DNA of 64,000 nt from JAEDHM01 sp964368645. Lineage in GTDB: Bacteria; Bacillota; Clostridia; Christensenellales; CAG-1252. The DNA lies in contig CAYJBY010000016.1 in NCBI GenBank assembly GCA_964368645.1, positions 1 through 64,000 of the forward strand. Reading direction: 5' to 3'. This document shows, piece after piece, positions 27,820 through 35,575 of this stretch. A program made the position numbers and the translations under genes. Every line of letters begins with the position of its first letter. Within the stretch, counting starts at the first letter, position 1. The notes beneath the pieces were generated by a model. That model saw only the letters and a list, made by a program, of their open reading frames with translations. It did no database searches and had not been told where the DNA came from.

Positions 27820-27846
27820 AATACGAGTGTTGACAACACTCGTATT
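27820..27846. repeat. 26-bp palindrome: terminator or operator
   Basis: Perfect inverted repeat (AATACGAGTGTTG and its complement around one central base), followed by ATTTTG. The T-run is poor for a terminator. The centre is the -35 box of the next promoter. Confidence 0.75.
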
Positions 27847-27858
27847 ATTTTGTATAAT
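27830..27858 (+). promoter_or_regulatory. Consensus promoter of mgtC-like gene
   Basis: TTGACA, 17-nt spacer, TATAAT. The -35 box lies at the centre of the 27820-27846 palindrome. Confidence 0.88.
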
Positions 27859-27885
27859 AATAAATTATAAGTTTTAGAGGTAGGT

Positions 27886-28599
27886 ATGAACGGTATTTTA
27901 GCTTCGATTGATTGGGCTTGGTTCGGAATAAGCGTCGAAACAGGCTATTACGTGCTCCGCATATTAGCGGCGGGCTTTTGCGGTTTTTGCATCGGTTACG
28001 AGCGCAAAACCCGTTCCAAGGATGCAGGTATCCGTACCCATACTATCGTTTGTATGGCGGCGGCACTGCTTATGATACTGTCGAAATACGGTTTTGCCGA
28101 TCAGGCTGTGGAAGGCGTTAAGGGCGCGGATTCCGCCCGTATCGCGGCGCAGGTCGTCAGCGGTATCGGTTTCTTGGGCACGGGCATTATATTCTACCGC
28201 AGAGATACCCTTCACGGTTTAACCACGGCGGCAGGCATTTGGGCGGCGGCAGGTATCGGTATGGCTTTCGGCGCAGGTATGTATATACTGGGCTTTGCAA
28301 CTACCGTTGTTCTGATTATTCTACAGGTTGTTCTGCACTCTCCCATCAAGGCTTTTAAGGGACGTACCTACGCTATGCTTAAGGCGACGGTTATCCTTAA
28401 GGACGAGGACACAATCGAGCTGATTAAGGAGCTTTTCAACGTCATTAAGTTTATCAAATTCAAGACTATCCGCACCCCTGACGAGTGCATAGCGGAGATA
28501 GAGTTTGTAACCAACCGTATCTTTATGGCGAACGAGCTTTTTGAAATCACGCAGAATTACGATTTTATCAAAACACTGGAGAAGACCGACGAGGTATGA
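27886..28599 (+). CDS. MgtC/SapB family membrane protein
   Basis: Inner-membrane protein of the MgtC/SapB family; in pathogens MgtC helps growth at low Mg2+ and inhibits the F-ATPase, while roles elsewhere are less clear (family knowledge). The conserved core is present: FCIGYERKTRSKDAGIRTH (near residues 36-54), MAAALLMILSKYGF, QVVSGIGFLGTGIIFY, GLTTAAGIWAAAGIGMAFG. About four or five transmembrane helices fill residues 20-150, and the last ~75 residues are a soluble ACT-like domain. AGAGGTAGGT precedes the ATG. 237 residues. Confidence 0.92.
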   Translation: MNGILASIDWAWFGISVETGYYVLRILAAGFCGFCIGYERKTRSKDAGIRTHTIVCMAAALLMILSKYGFADQAVEGVKGADSARIAAQVVSGIGFLGTGIIFYRRDTLHGLTTAAGIWAAAGIGMAFGAGMYILGFATTVVLIILQVVLHSPIKAFKGRTYAMLKATVILKDEDTIELIKELFNVIKFIKFKTIRTPDECIAEIEFVTNRIFMANELFEITQNYDFIKTLEKTDEV

Positions 28600-28675
28600 C
28601 AACTCTTTGTCGAGCCTGCCTTATTTCCCTTTAACACGACCTACAACACACGCAAATTATACTTGGAGATAGATT

Positions 28676-30616
28676 ATGGACAAAAAACAATATTACATTA
28701 CTACGGCAATAGCATACGCGTCCGGTAAGCCTCATATCGGCAACACCTACGAGATCGTGCTTGCCGACGCTATCGCGCGGTTCAAGCGCAATCAGGGCTA
28801 TGACGTTTTCCTCCAGACAGGAACGGACGAGCACGGCGAGAAAATCGAGAACAAGGCAAAGGCGGCAGGACTGGAGCCTAAGGCTTTTGTGGACGTTACC
28901 GCAGGCGAAATCAAGCGTATTTGGGATATGATGAATACCACTTACGACAAGTTTATCCGCACCACGGACGCCGACCACGAGCAGCAGGTTCAGCGCATAT
29001 TCCGCAAGCTCTACGATCAGGGCGATATTTATAAGAGCGCGTACCACGGCAAATACTGCACCCCCTGCGAGTCCTTCTGGACAGAAAGCCAGTTGGTTGA
29101 CGGCAAGTGCCCCGACTGCGGCGGCGAGGTGGAGGAAGCCAGCGAGGAAGCCTATTTCTTCAAAATGAGCAAGTACGCCGACAGACTGATGCGTTACTAT
29201 GACGAGCACCCCGAGTTTATCTCTCCCGTCTCGCGTAAAAACGAGATGGTCAACAACTTCCTAAAGCCCGGACTTTTGGATTTGTGCGTTTCCCGTACCT
29301 CCTTTAAGTGGGGTATTCCCGTGGACTTTGACTCAAGACACGTGGTTTACGTTTGGCTTGACGCGTTGACTAACTATATAACGGGTATCGGCTACAACGG
29401 TGACGGCGAAAGCAGTGACGGCTATAAGGCCAAGTGGCCTGCTGACGTGCATATTATCGGTAAGGATATAGTAAGATTCCACACTATATACTGGCCGATA
29501 TTCCTAATGGCGTTAGGCGAGCCTTTGCCGAAAAAGGTTTTCGGACATCCTTGGCTTTTGCAGGACGGCGGTAAAATGAGCAAGTCTAAGGGCAACGTAA
29601 TGTATGCCGACGACTTGGTGGACGTTTACGGCGTGGATGCGGTGAGATACTACGTTCTTTCGGAAATGCCCTACGATAACGACGGCTTGATTTCTTGGGA
29701 GCTGATAACCGACAAGGTCAACGCCGACTTGGTCAACGTGTACGGTAATCTCATCAGCCGTACTGTGGCGATGATTAACAAGTATTTCGACGGCAAGCTC
29801 TGCAACAAACGCGTTACGGGCGAAACGGACGGCGAGCTTATGGCTTGCGCTGCCGAAGCGTACCGTCAGGTTGCCGAATTAATGGACAATTACCGCATTT
29901 CCGACGCTTTGGCTTGTATCTTCAAGCTCTTCCGCCGCGCCAACAAATTCATTGACGAAACCGCGCCTTGGAAGCTTGCGACCAACGAAGCGGATAAGGA
30001 CAGACTTGCGACGGTGCTGTACAATTTGGCGGAGACTATCGTTATAGGCAGTTCGCTTTTAGAGCCTTTTATGCCCGAAGCGGCAAAGGCGGCGGTTAAG
30101 GCGTTCGGCTGTGAGGTAAGAGCCTACGACAAGCTGTCTGATTTCGGCTTAATCGAGGACGGCACACAGGTCACCTCCGAGGCGGTCAAGCTGTTCAACC
30201 GTTTGGACGGCAAGGTCATTATGGAAAAGGTCAACGCGATGTACGAAGCACGCAAGGCTCCCGAGGTTAAACCTCCCCTTGAGCATAAGCCGTTGATTAC
30301 GATAGACGATTTTTGCAAAACCGAGCTGAGAGTCGGCAAGATTATCGCGTCCGAAAAGATGCCGAAAGCCGACAAGCTCTTAATTAACACCGTTCAAATC
30401 GGCAACGAGACGCGCACTATCGTCAGCGGTATTGCCAAGTTCTACAAGCCTGAGGACGTGATAGGCAAAGAGGTGGTAGTTGTCGCCAACCTCACCCCCG
30501 TGAAATTACGCGGAGTTTTAAGCGAGGGTATGATACTTTGCGCTGTGGACGACGACGGCAAGGTGGTTATAGTTTCTCCGTCAACCGTTGTTGGCAGCGG
30601 CAGTGAGGTAAGATAA
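28676..30616 (+). CDS. metG: Methionine--tRNA ligase
   Basis: Charges tRNA-Met. The class I motifs are PHIGNTYE (residues 19-26) and KMSKSKGNV (near 299-307). A single zinc knuckle is seen at about 127-147 (CTPCESFWTE, then CPDCGGEV). The C-terminal EMAP/Arc1p-like tRNA-binding domain starts near 538 (ITIDDFCKTELRVGKII, MPKADKLL, VVVANLTPVKLRGVLSEGM), as in many Bacillota. 646 residues. GGAGA precedes the ATG. The stop overlaps the start of tatD (TAATG), so the two genes are translationally coupled. Confidence 0.97.
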   Translation: MDKKQYYITTAIAYASGKPHIGNTYEIVLADAIARFKRNQGYDVFLQTGTDEHGEKIENKAKAAGLEPKAFVDVTAGEIKRIWDMMNTTYDKFIRTTDADHEQQVQRIFRKLYDQGDIYKSAYHGKYCTPCESFWTESQLVDGKCPDCGGEVEEASEEAYFFKMSKYADRLMRYYDEHPEFISPVSRKNEMVNNFLKPGLLDLCVSRTSFKWGIPVDFDSRHVVYVWLDALTNYITGIGYNGDGESSDGYKAKWPADVHIIGKDIVRFHTIYWPIFLMALGEPLPKKVFGHPWLLQDGGKMSKSKGNVMYADDLVDVYGVDAVRYYVLSEMPYDNDGLISWELITDKVNADLVNVYGNLISRTVAMINKYFDGKLCNKRVTGETDGELMACAAEAYRQVAELMDNYRISDALACIFKLFRRANKFIDETAPWKLATNEADKDRLATVLYNLAETIVIGSSLLEPFMPEAAKAAVKAFGCEVRAYDKLSDFGLIEDGTQVTSEAVKLFNRLDGKVIMEKVNAMYEARKAPEVKPPLEHKPLITIDDFCKTELRVGKIIASEKMPKADKLLINTVQIGNETRTIVSGIAKFYKPEDVIGKEVVVVANLTPVKLRGVLSEGMILCAVDDDGKVVIVSPSTVVGSGSEVR

Positions 30617-31380
30617 TGTTAGTCGACGCACACGCCCATCTTAACGACGAAAGCCTTTTCGACAAGGCGGCGGAGTTGGTGGATGCGTATCGCGCAAAGG
30701 GCGTGGGCTTAGTGATTAACGGCGGCTACGATCTGCCGTCATCTCAAAGAGGAAAAGAGCTTGCGGAGCGGTTTTCCGATTGTTATTTTACGGTGGGTAT
30801 GCACCCTCACGACAGTCGGCTTGCGGACGAAAATATGTATGACGCCTTCAAGACGCTTGCGAGTCACCCCAAGGCGGTGGCAATAGGCGAAATCGGGCTG
30901 GATTATCATTACGATTTGTCGCCGCGAGACGTTCAGGCGAGAGAGTTTGTCAGACAGTTGGAGTTGGCGGACAGCCTTAAACTACCTGTGGTAATCCACT
31001 TAAGAGAGGCATACGAGGACTTTAACAGACTTCTCAAGGATAACCGCAGATACGTTAATAACGGGATTTTGCTGCACTGCTACAGCGGAAGCGCAGAGCT
31101 TGCCGCAGAGGTCTATAACGAGTACGGAGCTTATTACTCCTTCGGCGGTGCGCTGACCTTCTCCAAACACAAGGACAAGGTTCTAGCGGTAATACCACGA
31201 GATAGACTGCTACTGGAAACCGATTGCCCGTATATGACTCCCGTACCTTTAAGAGGTACCCCCAACAGTCCTGCCAATTTACCGCTGATACGCGATAAGA
31301 TGGCGGAGCTTACAGGTCTTCAGCCGAGCGAAATCGAGGAAATGACAACCGAAAATGCGAAAAATTTTTATAGGATATAA
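30616..31380 (+). CDS. tatD: TatD family metal-dependent hydrolase
   Basis: TatD proteins are metal-dependent DNases and exonucleases; the cellular role in Gram-positives is unsettled. Metal ligands are visible: His6 and His8 in DAHAHLND, Glu in AIGEIGLDYHYD (near 91-102), His in VVIHLREAYED, His in LLHCYSGSAE and Asp in LLLETDCPYMTP. 254 residues is normal. It begins at the metG stop and ends six bases before the radical SAM gene. Confidence 0.95.
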   Translation: MLVDAHAHLNDESLFDKAAELVDAYRAKGVGLVINGGYDLPSSQRGKELAERFSDCYFTVGMHPHDSRLADENMYDAFKTLASHPKAVAIGEIGLDYHYDLSPRDVQAREFVRQLELADSLKLPVVIHLREAYEDFNRLLKDNRRYVNNGILLHCYSGSAELAAEVYNEYGAYYSFGGALTFSKHKDKVLAVIPRDRLLLETDCPYMTPVPLRGTPNSPANLPLIRDKMAELTGLQPSEIEEMTTENAKNFYRI

Positions 31381-31386
31381 AGAATT

Positions 31387-31974
31387 ATGGATACGATAGT
31401 ATATGAATTAGATAACAAGCTGTACGTCAATATGACCAATAGGTGCAGTAACGATTGTACGTTCTGCATTCGGCATAATGCGGATTTTAATGGTTTGGAT
31501 TTGTGGCTTACCAAGGAGCCTACCCCCGATGAGGTTATCAAGGCGATAGGCGATCCGCGCAGGTACAGCGAGGTGGTTTTCTGCGGCTTCGGCGAGCCCT
31601 TATATCGTTATAAGGAGCTGGCGGCTGTGGCGAAATATGTGAAGAGCTACGGCGTTCCCACCAGAATTAACACCAACGGTCAGGCTATGCTGATAACAGG
31701 CGAGAACGTGGTTCCGCTTCTTGAGGACTGTATCGACACAATCAATATCAGTCTTAACGAGGTGACTGCCGCCGATTACAAAAAACTTTGCGTACCCGTG
31801 TTCGGCGAAATGGCGTATTACGCGCTGTTGGACTTTGCGCGGTGCTGTATGGGACATATCAAGAACGTAATACTCAGCGTTGTGGACGTTATCGGCGCGG
31901 ACAAAATCCGCAAGGCGCAGGCGATAGCCGACAGTATCGGCTGTACCCTAAGAGTAAGGGAATACCAGTCGTGA
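31387..31974 (+). CDS. TatD-associated radical SAM protein
   Basis: Small radical SAM enzyme, 195 residues. The cluster-binding motif is Cys20, Cys24 and Cys27 in NRCSNDCTFCIRH. The SAM site includes VVFCGFGEPLYRYKEL (GxGEP-like), then RINTNGQAM and CIDTINISLNEV. There is no SPASM or other C-terminal domain. Its position directly after tatD matches a described family of TatD-linked radical SAM proteins (family knowledge; substrate unknown). The stop overlaps the rsmA start by four bases (GTGA). Confidence 0.88.
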   Translation: MDTIVYELDNKLYVNMTNRCSNDCTFCIRHNADFNGLDLWLTKEPTPDEVIKAIGDPRRYSEVVFCGFGEPLYRYKELAAVAKYVKSYGVPTRINTNGQAMLITGENVVPLLEDCIDTINISLNEVTAADYKKLCVPVFGEMAYYALLDFARCCMGHIKNVILSVVDVIGADKIRKAQAIADSIGCTLRVREYQS

Positions 31975-32804
31975 ACGCAAGAGAAGCGATAGTCAAGAAC
32001 GGATTTGTTTTTAACAAACGCTACGGTCAGAACTTTATCACCGACCTTAATCTTTTGGCGGCGATAGTAGAGGACGCAGGGATTACCGACCAAGACACCG
32101 TGGTTGAAATCGGAGCAGGGGCAGGAACCCTGACCGCCGCGCTTGCCGCCAAGGCAAAAAAGGTGGTCGCTTACGAGATTGACAAGGCACTACAGCCTGT
32201 GCTGGCGGATACCTTATCGGGGATAGATAACGTAATAGTCGTTTTCCGCGACTTTATGAAAGCCACCGCCGAGGAGATAACGGAGCTGACAGGCGGCAGA
32301 TACAAGGTGGTTGCCAATCTGCCGTATTATATAACCACTCCCGTTATAATGCGTTTGGCAGAGGAAGAGCTGTCCGACAGCGTAACTATAATGGTTCAAA
32401 AGGAAGTAGCGGAGCGTTTGGCGGCACAGCCTGCCACAAAAGCATACGGCGCGATAACCGCGCAGTTAGCATTGACGGGGGTAACTACGCTTACCCGTAC
32501 CGTAAGCCGCAATATGTTTTTCCCTTCTCCCAACGTGGACAGCGCGGTGGTGCGGATAGATTTTGACGAGGCGAGAAGAGCGGAGCCGTGCCTTAAGCGC
32601 GTGAGCCGCCTGATAAAAGCAGGCTTCAGTATGCGCCGCAAAACCCTAACCAACAATTTTTCGGCGATGGGCATACCCAAGGAGCAGACCGCGGCGGCGG
32701 TGAAAAGCATAGGGTTCAAGGAAGACGTGAGAGGCGAGTGCCTTTCCGCGGAGGACTATAAAAAACTGGCGGAGATTTTTGCGGATAATGGAGTTATTGC
32801 TTAA
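31971..32804 (+). CDS. rsmA: 16S rRNA dimethyladenosine transferase
   Basis: Methylates two adjacent adenosines near the 3' end of 16S rRNA (A1518/A1519 in E. coli), a late step in 30S assembly. The KsgA features are clear: NKRYGQNFITDLNLL near residue 16, SAM motif I EIGAGAGTL (46-54), ANLPYYITTPVIM near 117 and FFPSPNVDSAVV. 277 residues from the GTG at 31971, which overlaps the upstream stop as GTGA; the frame is open further upstream but there it only shadows the previous gene. The gene usually found before rsmA, rnmV (RNase M5), is absent here and the radical SAM gene takes its place. Confidence 0.95.
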   Translation: MNAREAIVKNGFVFNKRYGQNFITDLNLLAAIVEDAGITDQDTVVEIGAGAGTLTAALAAKAKKVVAYEIDKALQPVLADTLSGIDNVIVVFRDFMKATAEEITELTGGRYKVVANLPYYITTPVIMRLAEEELSDSVTIMVQKEVAERLAAQPATKAYGAITAQLALTGVTTLTRTVSRNMFFPSPNVDSAVVRIDFDEARRAEPCLKRVSRLIKAGFSMRRKTLTNNFSAMGIPKEQTAAAVKSIGFKEDVRGECLSAEDYKKLAEIFADNGVIA

Positions 32805-33945
32805 AAACGCCGACGTTTTTTGCGGCGGTAAAATCGAAAAGAATAAGGACGTTTACATTGAGGGCGGCTACATTCGCAGAATTGCGGAGGGCGGCTCCCT
32901 TTGTTATACGGAGGCAGAGGTGATAGACGGGGGCTTAGCGGTAAGCGGATACATCGATTTGCACACCCACGGCGGCGGCGGTTACGACTGTATGGACGCA
33001 ACCGAGGAAGCTCTTTGCGGAATGGCAAGATACCATTTACTTAACGGCACCACCACCTTTTTACCAACTACAGTTACCGCTTCTTTTGACGAGCTTATGG
33101 ACGTAATACTGGCGGTTGCCAAGCTAAAACAGCCTTACGCGAGAGCGGAGGGCGTGCATTTAGAGGGTCCGTTCTTAAGTCCTAAGGCGGCAGGCGCACA
33201 AGCGGTCGAGGAGCTGACCGTACCCACCAATTATTTTACCGCTTTAATCGAGCGTTATGCCGACGTGATTAAACGCATAACAGTTGCTCCCGACGTAGAG
33301 GGCGTAAGCAGGCTGACCGCCGATTTGACCGCTGTGGGAATTCAGGTTTCGGCAGGGCACGACGGCGCGGTTTATCAGGAGATAACGGAGTGTATGCGTA
33401 ACGGGCTTAACAGCGTAACTCACCTGTTCAACGCCACCTCTAGGGCGGCGCGGAGGGGCGGAGTCAAAAAGCTGGCTGGACTGACGGAAACCGCATTGCT
33501 TAAGGACGAATTATACGCGGAGCTTATCTGTGACGGCGTTCACGTGCCTTACGAAATGATAGAGTTAGCGTTCAAATGCAAGGGCGCAGACAAGATTTTA
33601 CTGGTATCCGATTCCCTTTCGGTATCGGGGGTAAAGGACGACGGAGAGCTGTATTTAGGCTCCAAAAAGGCGGCGCGGAGGGTGCATTTTTGCGACGGCG
33701 TGTGCTGTCTTGAGGACGGAACGGTGGCAGGCAGTGTAACGCCTGTGTCTATGATGGTGCAACGGTTGATTGCCAACACCGATATAGCTCTTGAGGATAT
33801 ACTTCGCTCGACAACACTGACTCCTGCTAAGCTTATGGGCTTTAAGGATAGGGGCGATATAGCAGAGGGTATGCTAGCCGACCTTAACGTGTTGGATTAT
33901 CAGGGAAATATACGGCAAACCGTATTCAACGGAAGGTTGATATGA
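32788..33945 (+). CDS. nagA: N-acetylglucosamine-6-phosphate deacetylase
   Basis: Removes the acetyl group from GlcNAc-6-P, feeding amino-sugar catabolism or wall recycling. Metal and substrate motifs: YIDLHTHGGGGYDCMD (His59 and His61), GVHLEGPFLSPKAAGAQ with the metal Glu, VSAGHDGAVYQE, SVTHLFNATS, LICDGVHVPYE and the catalytic Asp in LVSDSLSVSG. 385 residues. The ATG at 32788 overlaps the rsmA end by 17 bp. No nagB is in the window. With the sialidase at 61.8 kb this suggests use of host or mucin glycans (inference). Confidence 0.93.
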   Translation: MELLLKNADVFCGGKIEKNKDVYIEGGYIRRIAEGGSLCYTEAEVIDGGLAVSGYIDLHTHGGGGYDCMDATEEALCGMARYHLLNGTTTFLPTTVTASFDELMDVILAVAKLKQPYARAEGVHLEGPFLSPKAAGAQAVEELTVPTNYFTALIERYADVIKRITVAPDVEGVSRLTADLTAVGIQVSAGHDGAVYQEITECMRNGLNSVTHLFNATSRAARRGGVKKLAGLTETALLKDELYAELICDGVHVPYEMIELAFKCKGADKILLVSDSLSVSGVKDDGELYLGSKKAARRVHFCDGVCCLEDGTVAGSVTPVSMMVQRLIANTDIALEDILRSTTLTPAKLMGFKDRGDIAEGMLADLNVLDYQGNIRQTVFNGRLI

Positions 33946-34937
33946 AAAGGGTTTCTGCGGCGATAATAACGGTTGTAATAGCCTTGGCGGTTCTTTGCAC
34001 GGGTTGTGGCGGCGACTCTGACCAGCCTTGGCAATTTGAATCGAAAGAGTATTTTTTCAAAAATTGGATGTGCGGTATTATCGACGATGCGCGATTGGCT
34101 GACGTGGTAATGCCGGGTTCTCACGATGCGGCGACCTTGGCGACGCCCACCTCTACCTCGGTATCCAAAATGATGCAGTATCTTGACCAAACCCAGTCGA
34201 AAACGGTGTACGAACAGCTTTGTGCAGGGGTGACTTATCTGGATTTGAGAGTTACCAACGTGAAAAACGAGCTTTATTCGGTACACGTCAGTCCGATACA
34301 GCCTTTCGAGGAAGTCTTGACGGAAATAGCGGATTTTCTGGAAGAAACGGACAATTTTATTATCTTGGATTTTCAGCATTTTATCGTAAATGGCTCGGAA
34401 TTTGCCTCTAGTAGAGCGTTGGGAACGGCGGCTTCCGAGGTGGTTGAGAGGATATTGCCTATCGAAAAATACGCGCTTGCGAACGATGCGGATTTAAGCT
34501 CCCTCACTATGGGGGATATTCGTCAATCGGGCAAAAAATTTATGATTGTCTGGTCTGGGAATACCACGGACATAGACGGCTATTTATTCAAAAGAAGCGA
34601 CAGCTTGTTAAGCCCTTACGCGGAGGAAATCAATTCGGCAGGCGGCGAGGAACTTGTAGATTATTATCCTACCTATTGCGCAAAGCGCGACAATAACAAG
34701 CTCTTCGTACTGCAAACACAGCCTACCGCCAGAGCCGACAGTTCGATTGTAAGTCAAAACGCCATACTCACGCCGCTGTTAAAAGATTTTTTGGACGATA
34801 TGAGAAAAAGCGTTCTTGAGGACGTCAACGTCATAATGTATGATTTTGTTACCGAAAACAAGCTGATAGAAAGGACGCTGGAGCTTAACGAGCGCAAGGG
34901 CTTGGTCAAGGACGCGTTTGAAGACCTTTTCGATTGA
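33942..34937 (+). CDS. Lipoprotein with PI-PLC X-like domain
   Basis: 331 residues. The lipobox is LCTGC with Cys22. The mature part has the phosphatidylinositol-specific phospholipase C fold signs: VMPGSHDAATLA with the first catalytic His61, TYLDLRVTNVKNELYSVHV with the second His115, and EEVLTEIADFLEETDNFIIL. The residue pattern fits the bacterial PLC X family, which cleaves phosphodiester bonds of inositol lipids to give a cyclic product. The C-terminal region aligns poorly with known enzymes, so substrate is open. The start overlaps the nagA stop by four bases (ATGA), placing it last in the metG operon. Confidence 0.82.
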   Translation: MKRVSAAIITVVIALAVLCTGCGGDSDQPWQFESKEYFFKNWMCGIIDDARLADVVMPGSHDAATLATPTSTSVSKMMQYLDQTQSKTVYEQLCAGVTYLDLRVTNVKNELYSVHVSPIQPFEEVLTEIADFLEETDNFIILDFQHFIVNGSEFASSRALGTAASEVVERILPIEKYALANDADLSSLTMGDIRQSGKKFMIVWSGNTTDIDGYLFKRSDSLLSPYAEEINSAGGEELVDYYPTYCAKRDNNKLFVLQTQPTARADSSIVSQNAILTPLLKDFLDDMRKSVLEDVNVIMYDFVTENKLIERTLELNERKGLVKDAFEDLFD

Positions 34938-35340
34938 GCGTGAAAGCTCAAAGCAATAGCTAATTAGGCGCACTTAACTTTGGACAGAAAATCGAATGAT
35001 AGATAAACTTTCGGCAGAAAAACGAATCCTAATTAGTCGGAAATTGAATTGTGCGCAATTTAATACACACACGTTAAGAAATTGAAAATCATATCCTAAA
35101 CAAATTAGCATCTATCTCAATTATTCGTATAATCCAATTATAATAAACAATCGGTAGAAAATTTAATCGTACGCAGTCTTGCAACTTTAACTTAAAAAGT
35201 TGGTAATCATATCCTAAACAGTTCGATAAATTAACCTTAAACAGCCGCGTATTCTTACCTTAAACAACCGCTAAATCTCATTATAAATAACCGCGTAAAT
35301 TTACCTTAAGCAATCGCAAAATCTTATTTTAAGCATAATA
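34938..35340. other. AT-rich spacer with degenerate repeats
   Basis: No gene recognised. AATCATATCCTAAACA occurs at about 35087 and 35207. From about 35230 to 35330 there is a run of imperfect ~27-bp units built on TTACCTTAAACAACCGC. The style matches the other degenerate intergenic repeats of this window. Confidence 0.5.
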
Positions 35341-35381
35341 AAAACCGCAGATACACCTGACGTGTCGTCTGCGGTTTTTGT
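35341..35381. terminator. Bidirectional terminator
   Basis: AAAACCGCAGA pairs with TCTGCGGTTTTT, with T-runs on both strands. It separates the PLC-like lipoprotein gene (plus) from the repeat-rich surface gene (minus). The 194 bp between it and 35576 hold nothing I recognise. Confidence 0.88.
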
Positions 35382-35575
35382 TTAATTGTTTTTTGCTTGC
35401 GGCTGTCCGTACTTAATAAAACGAACAATCGACAAGGAACGCTTTTACTTTGAGCTGTCCTTCCATACGAACTTATCCGTTTTATTGTGCCTGTTCGTAT
35501 CGTCCTTTTTCGCTTGCGTTGACTGTAATTAATCCGTTGTTCGTAATGTGCGGATTAGTTATCGGACGATAAGTC

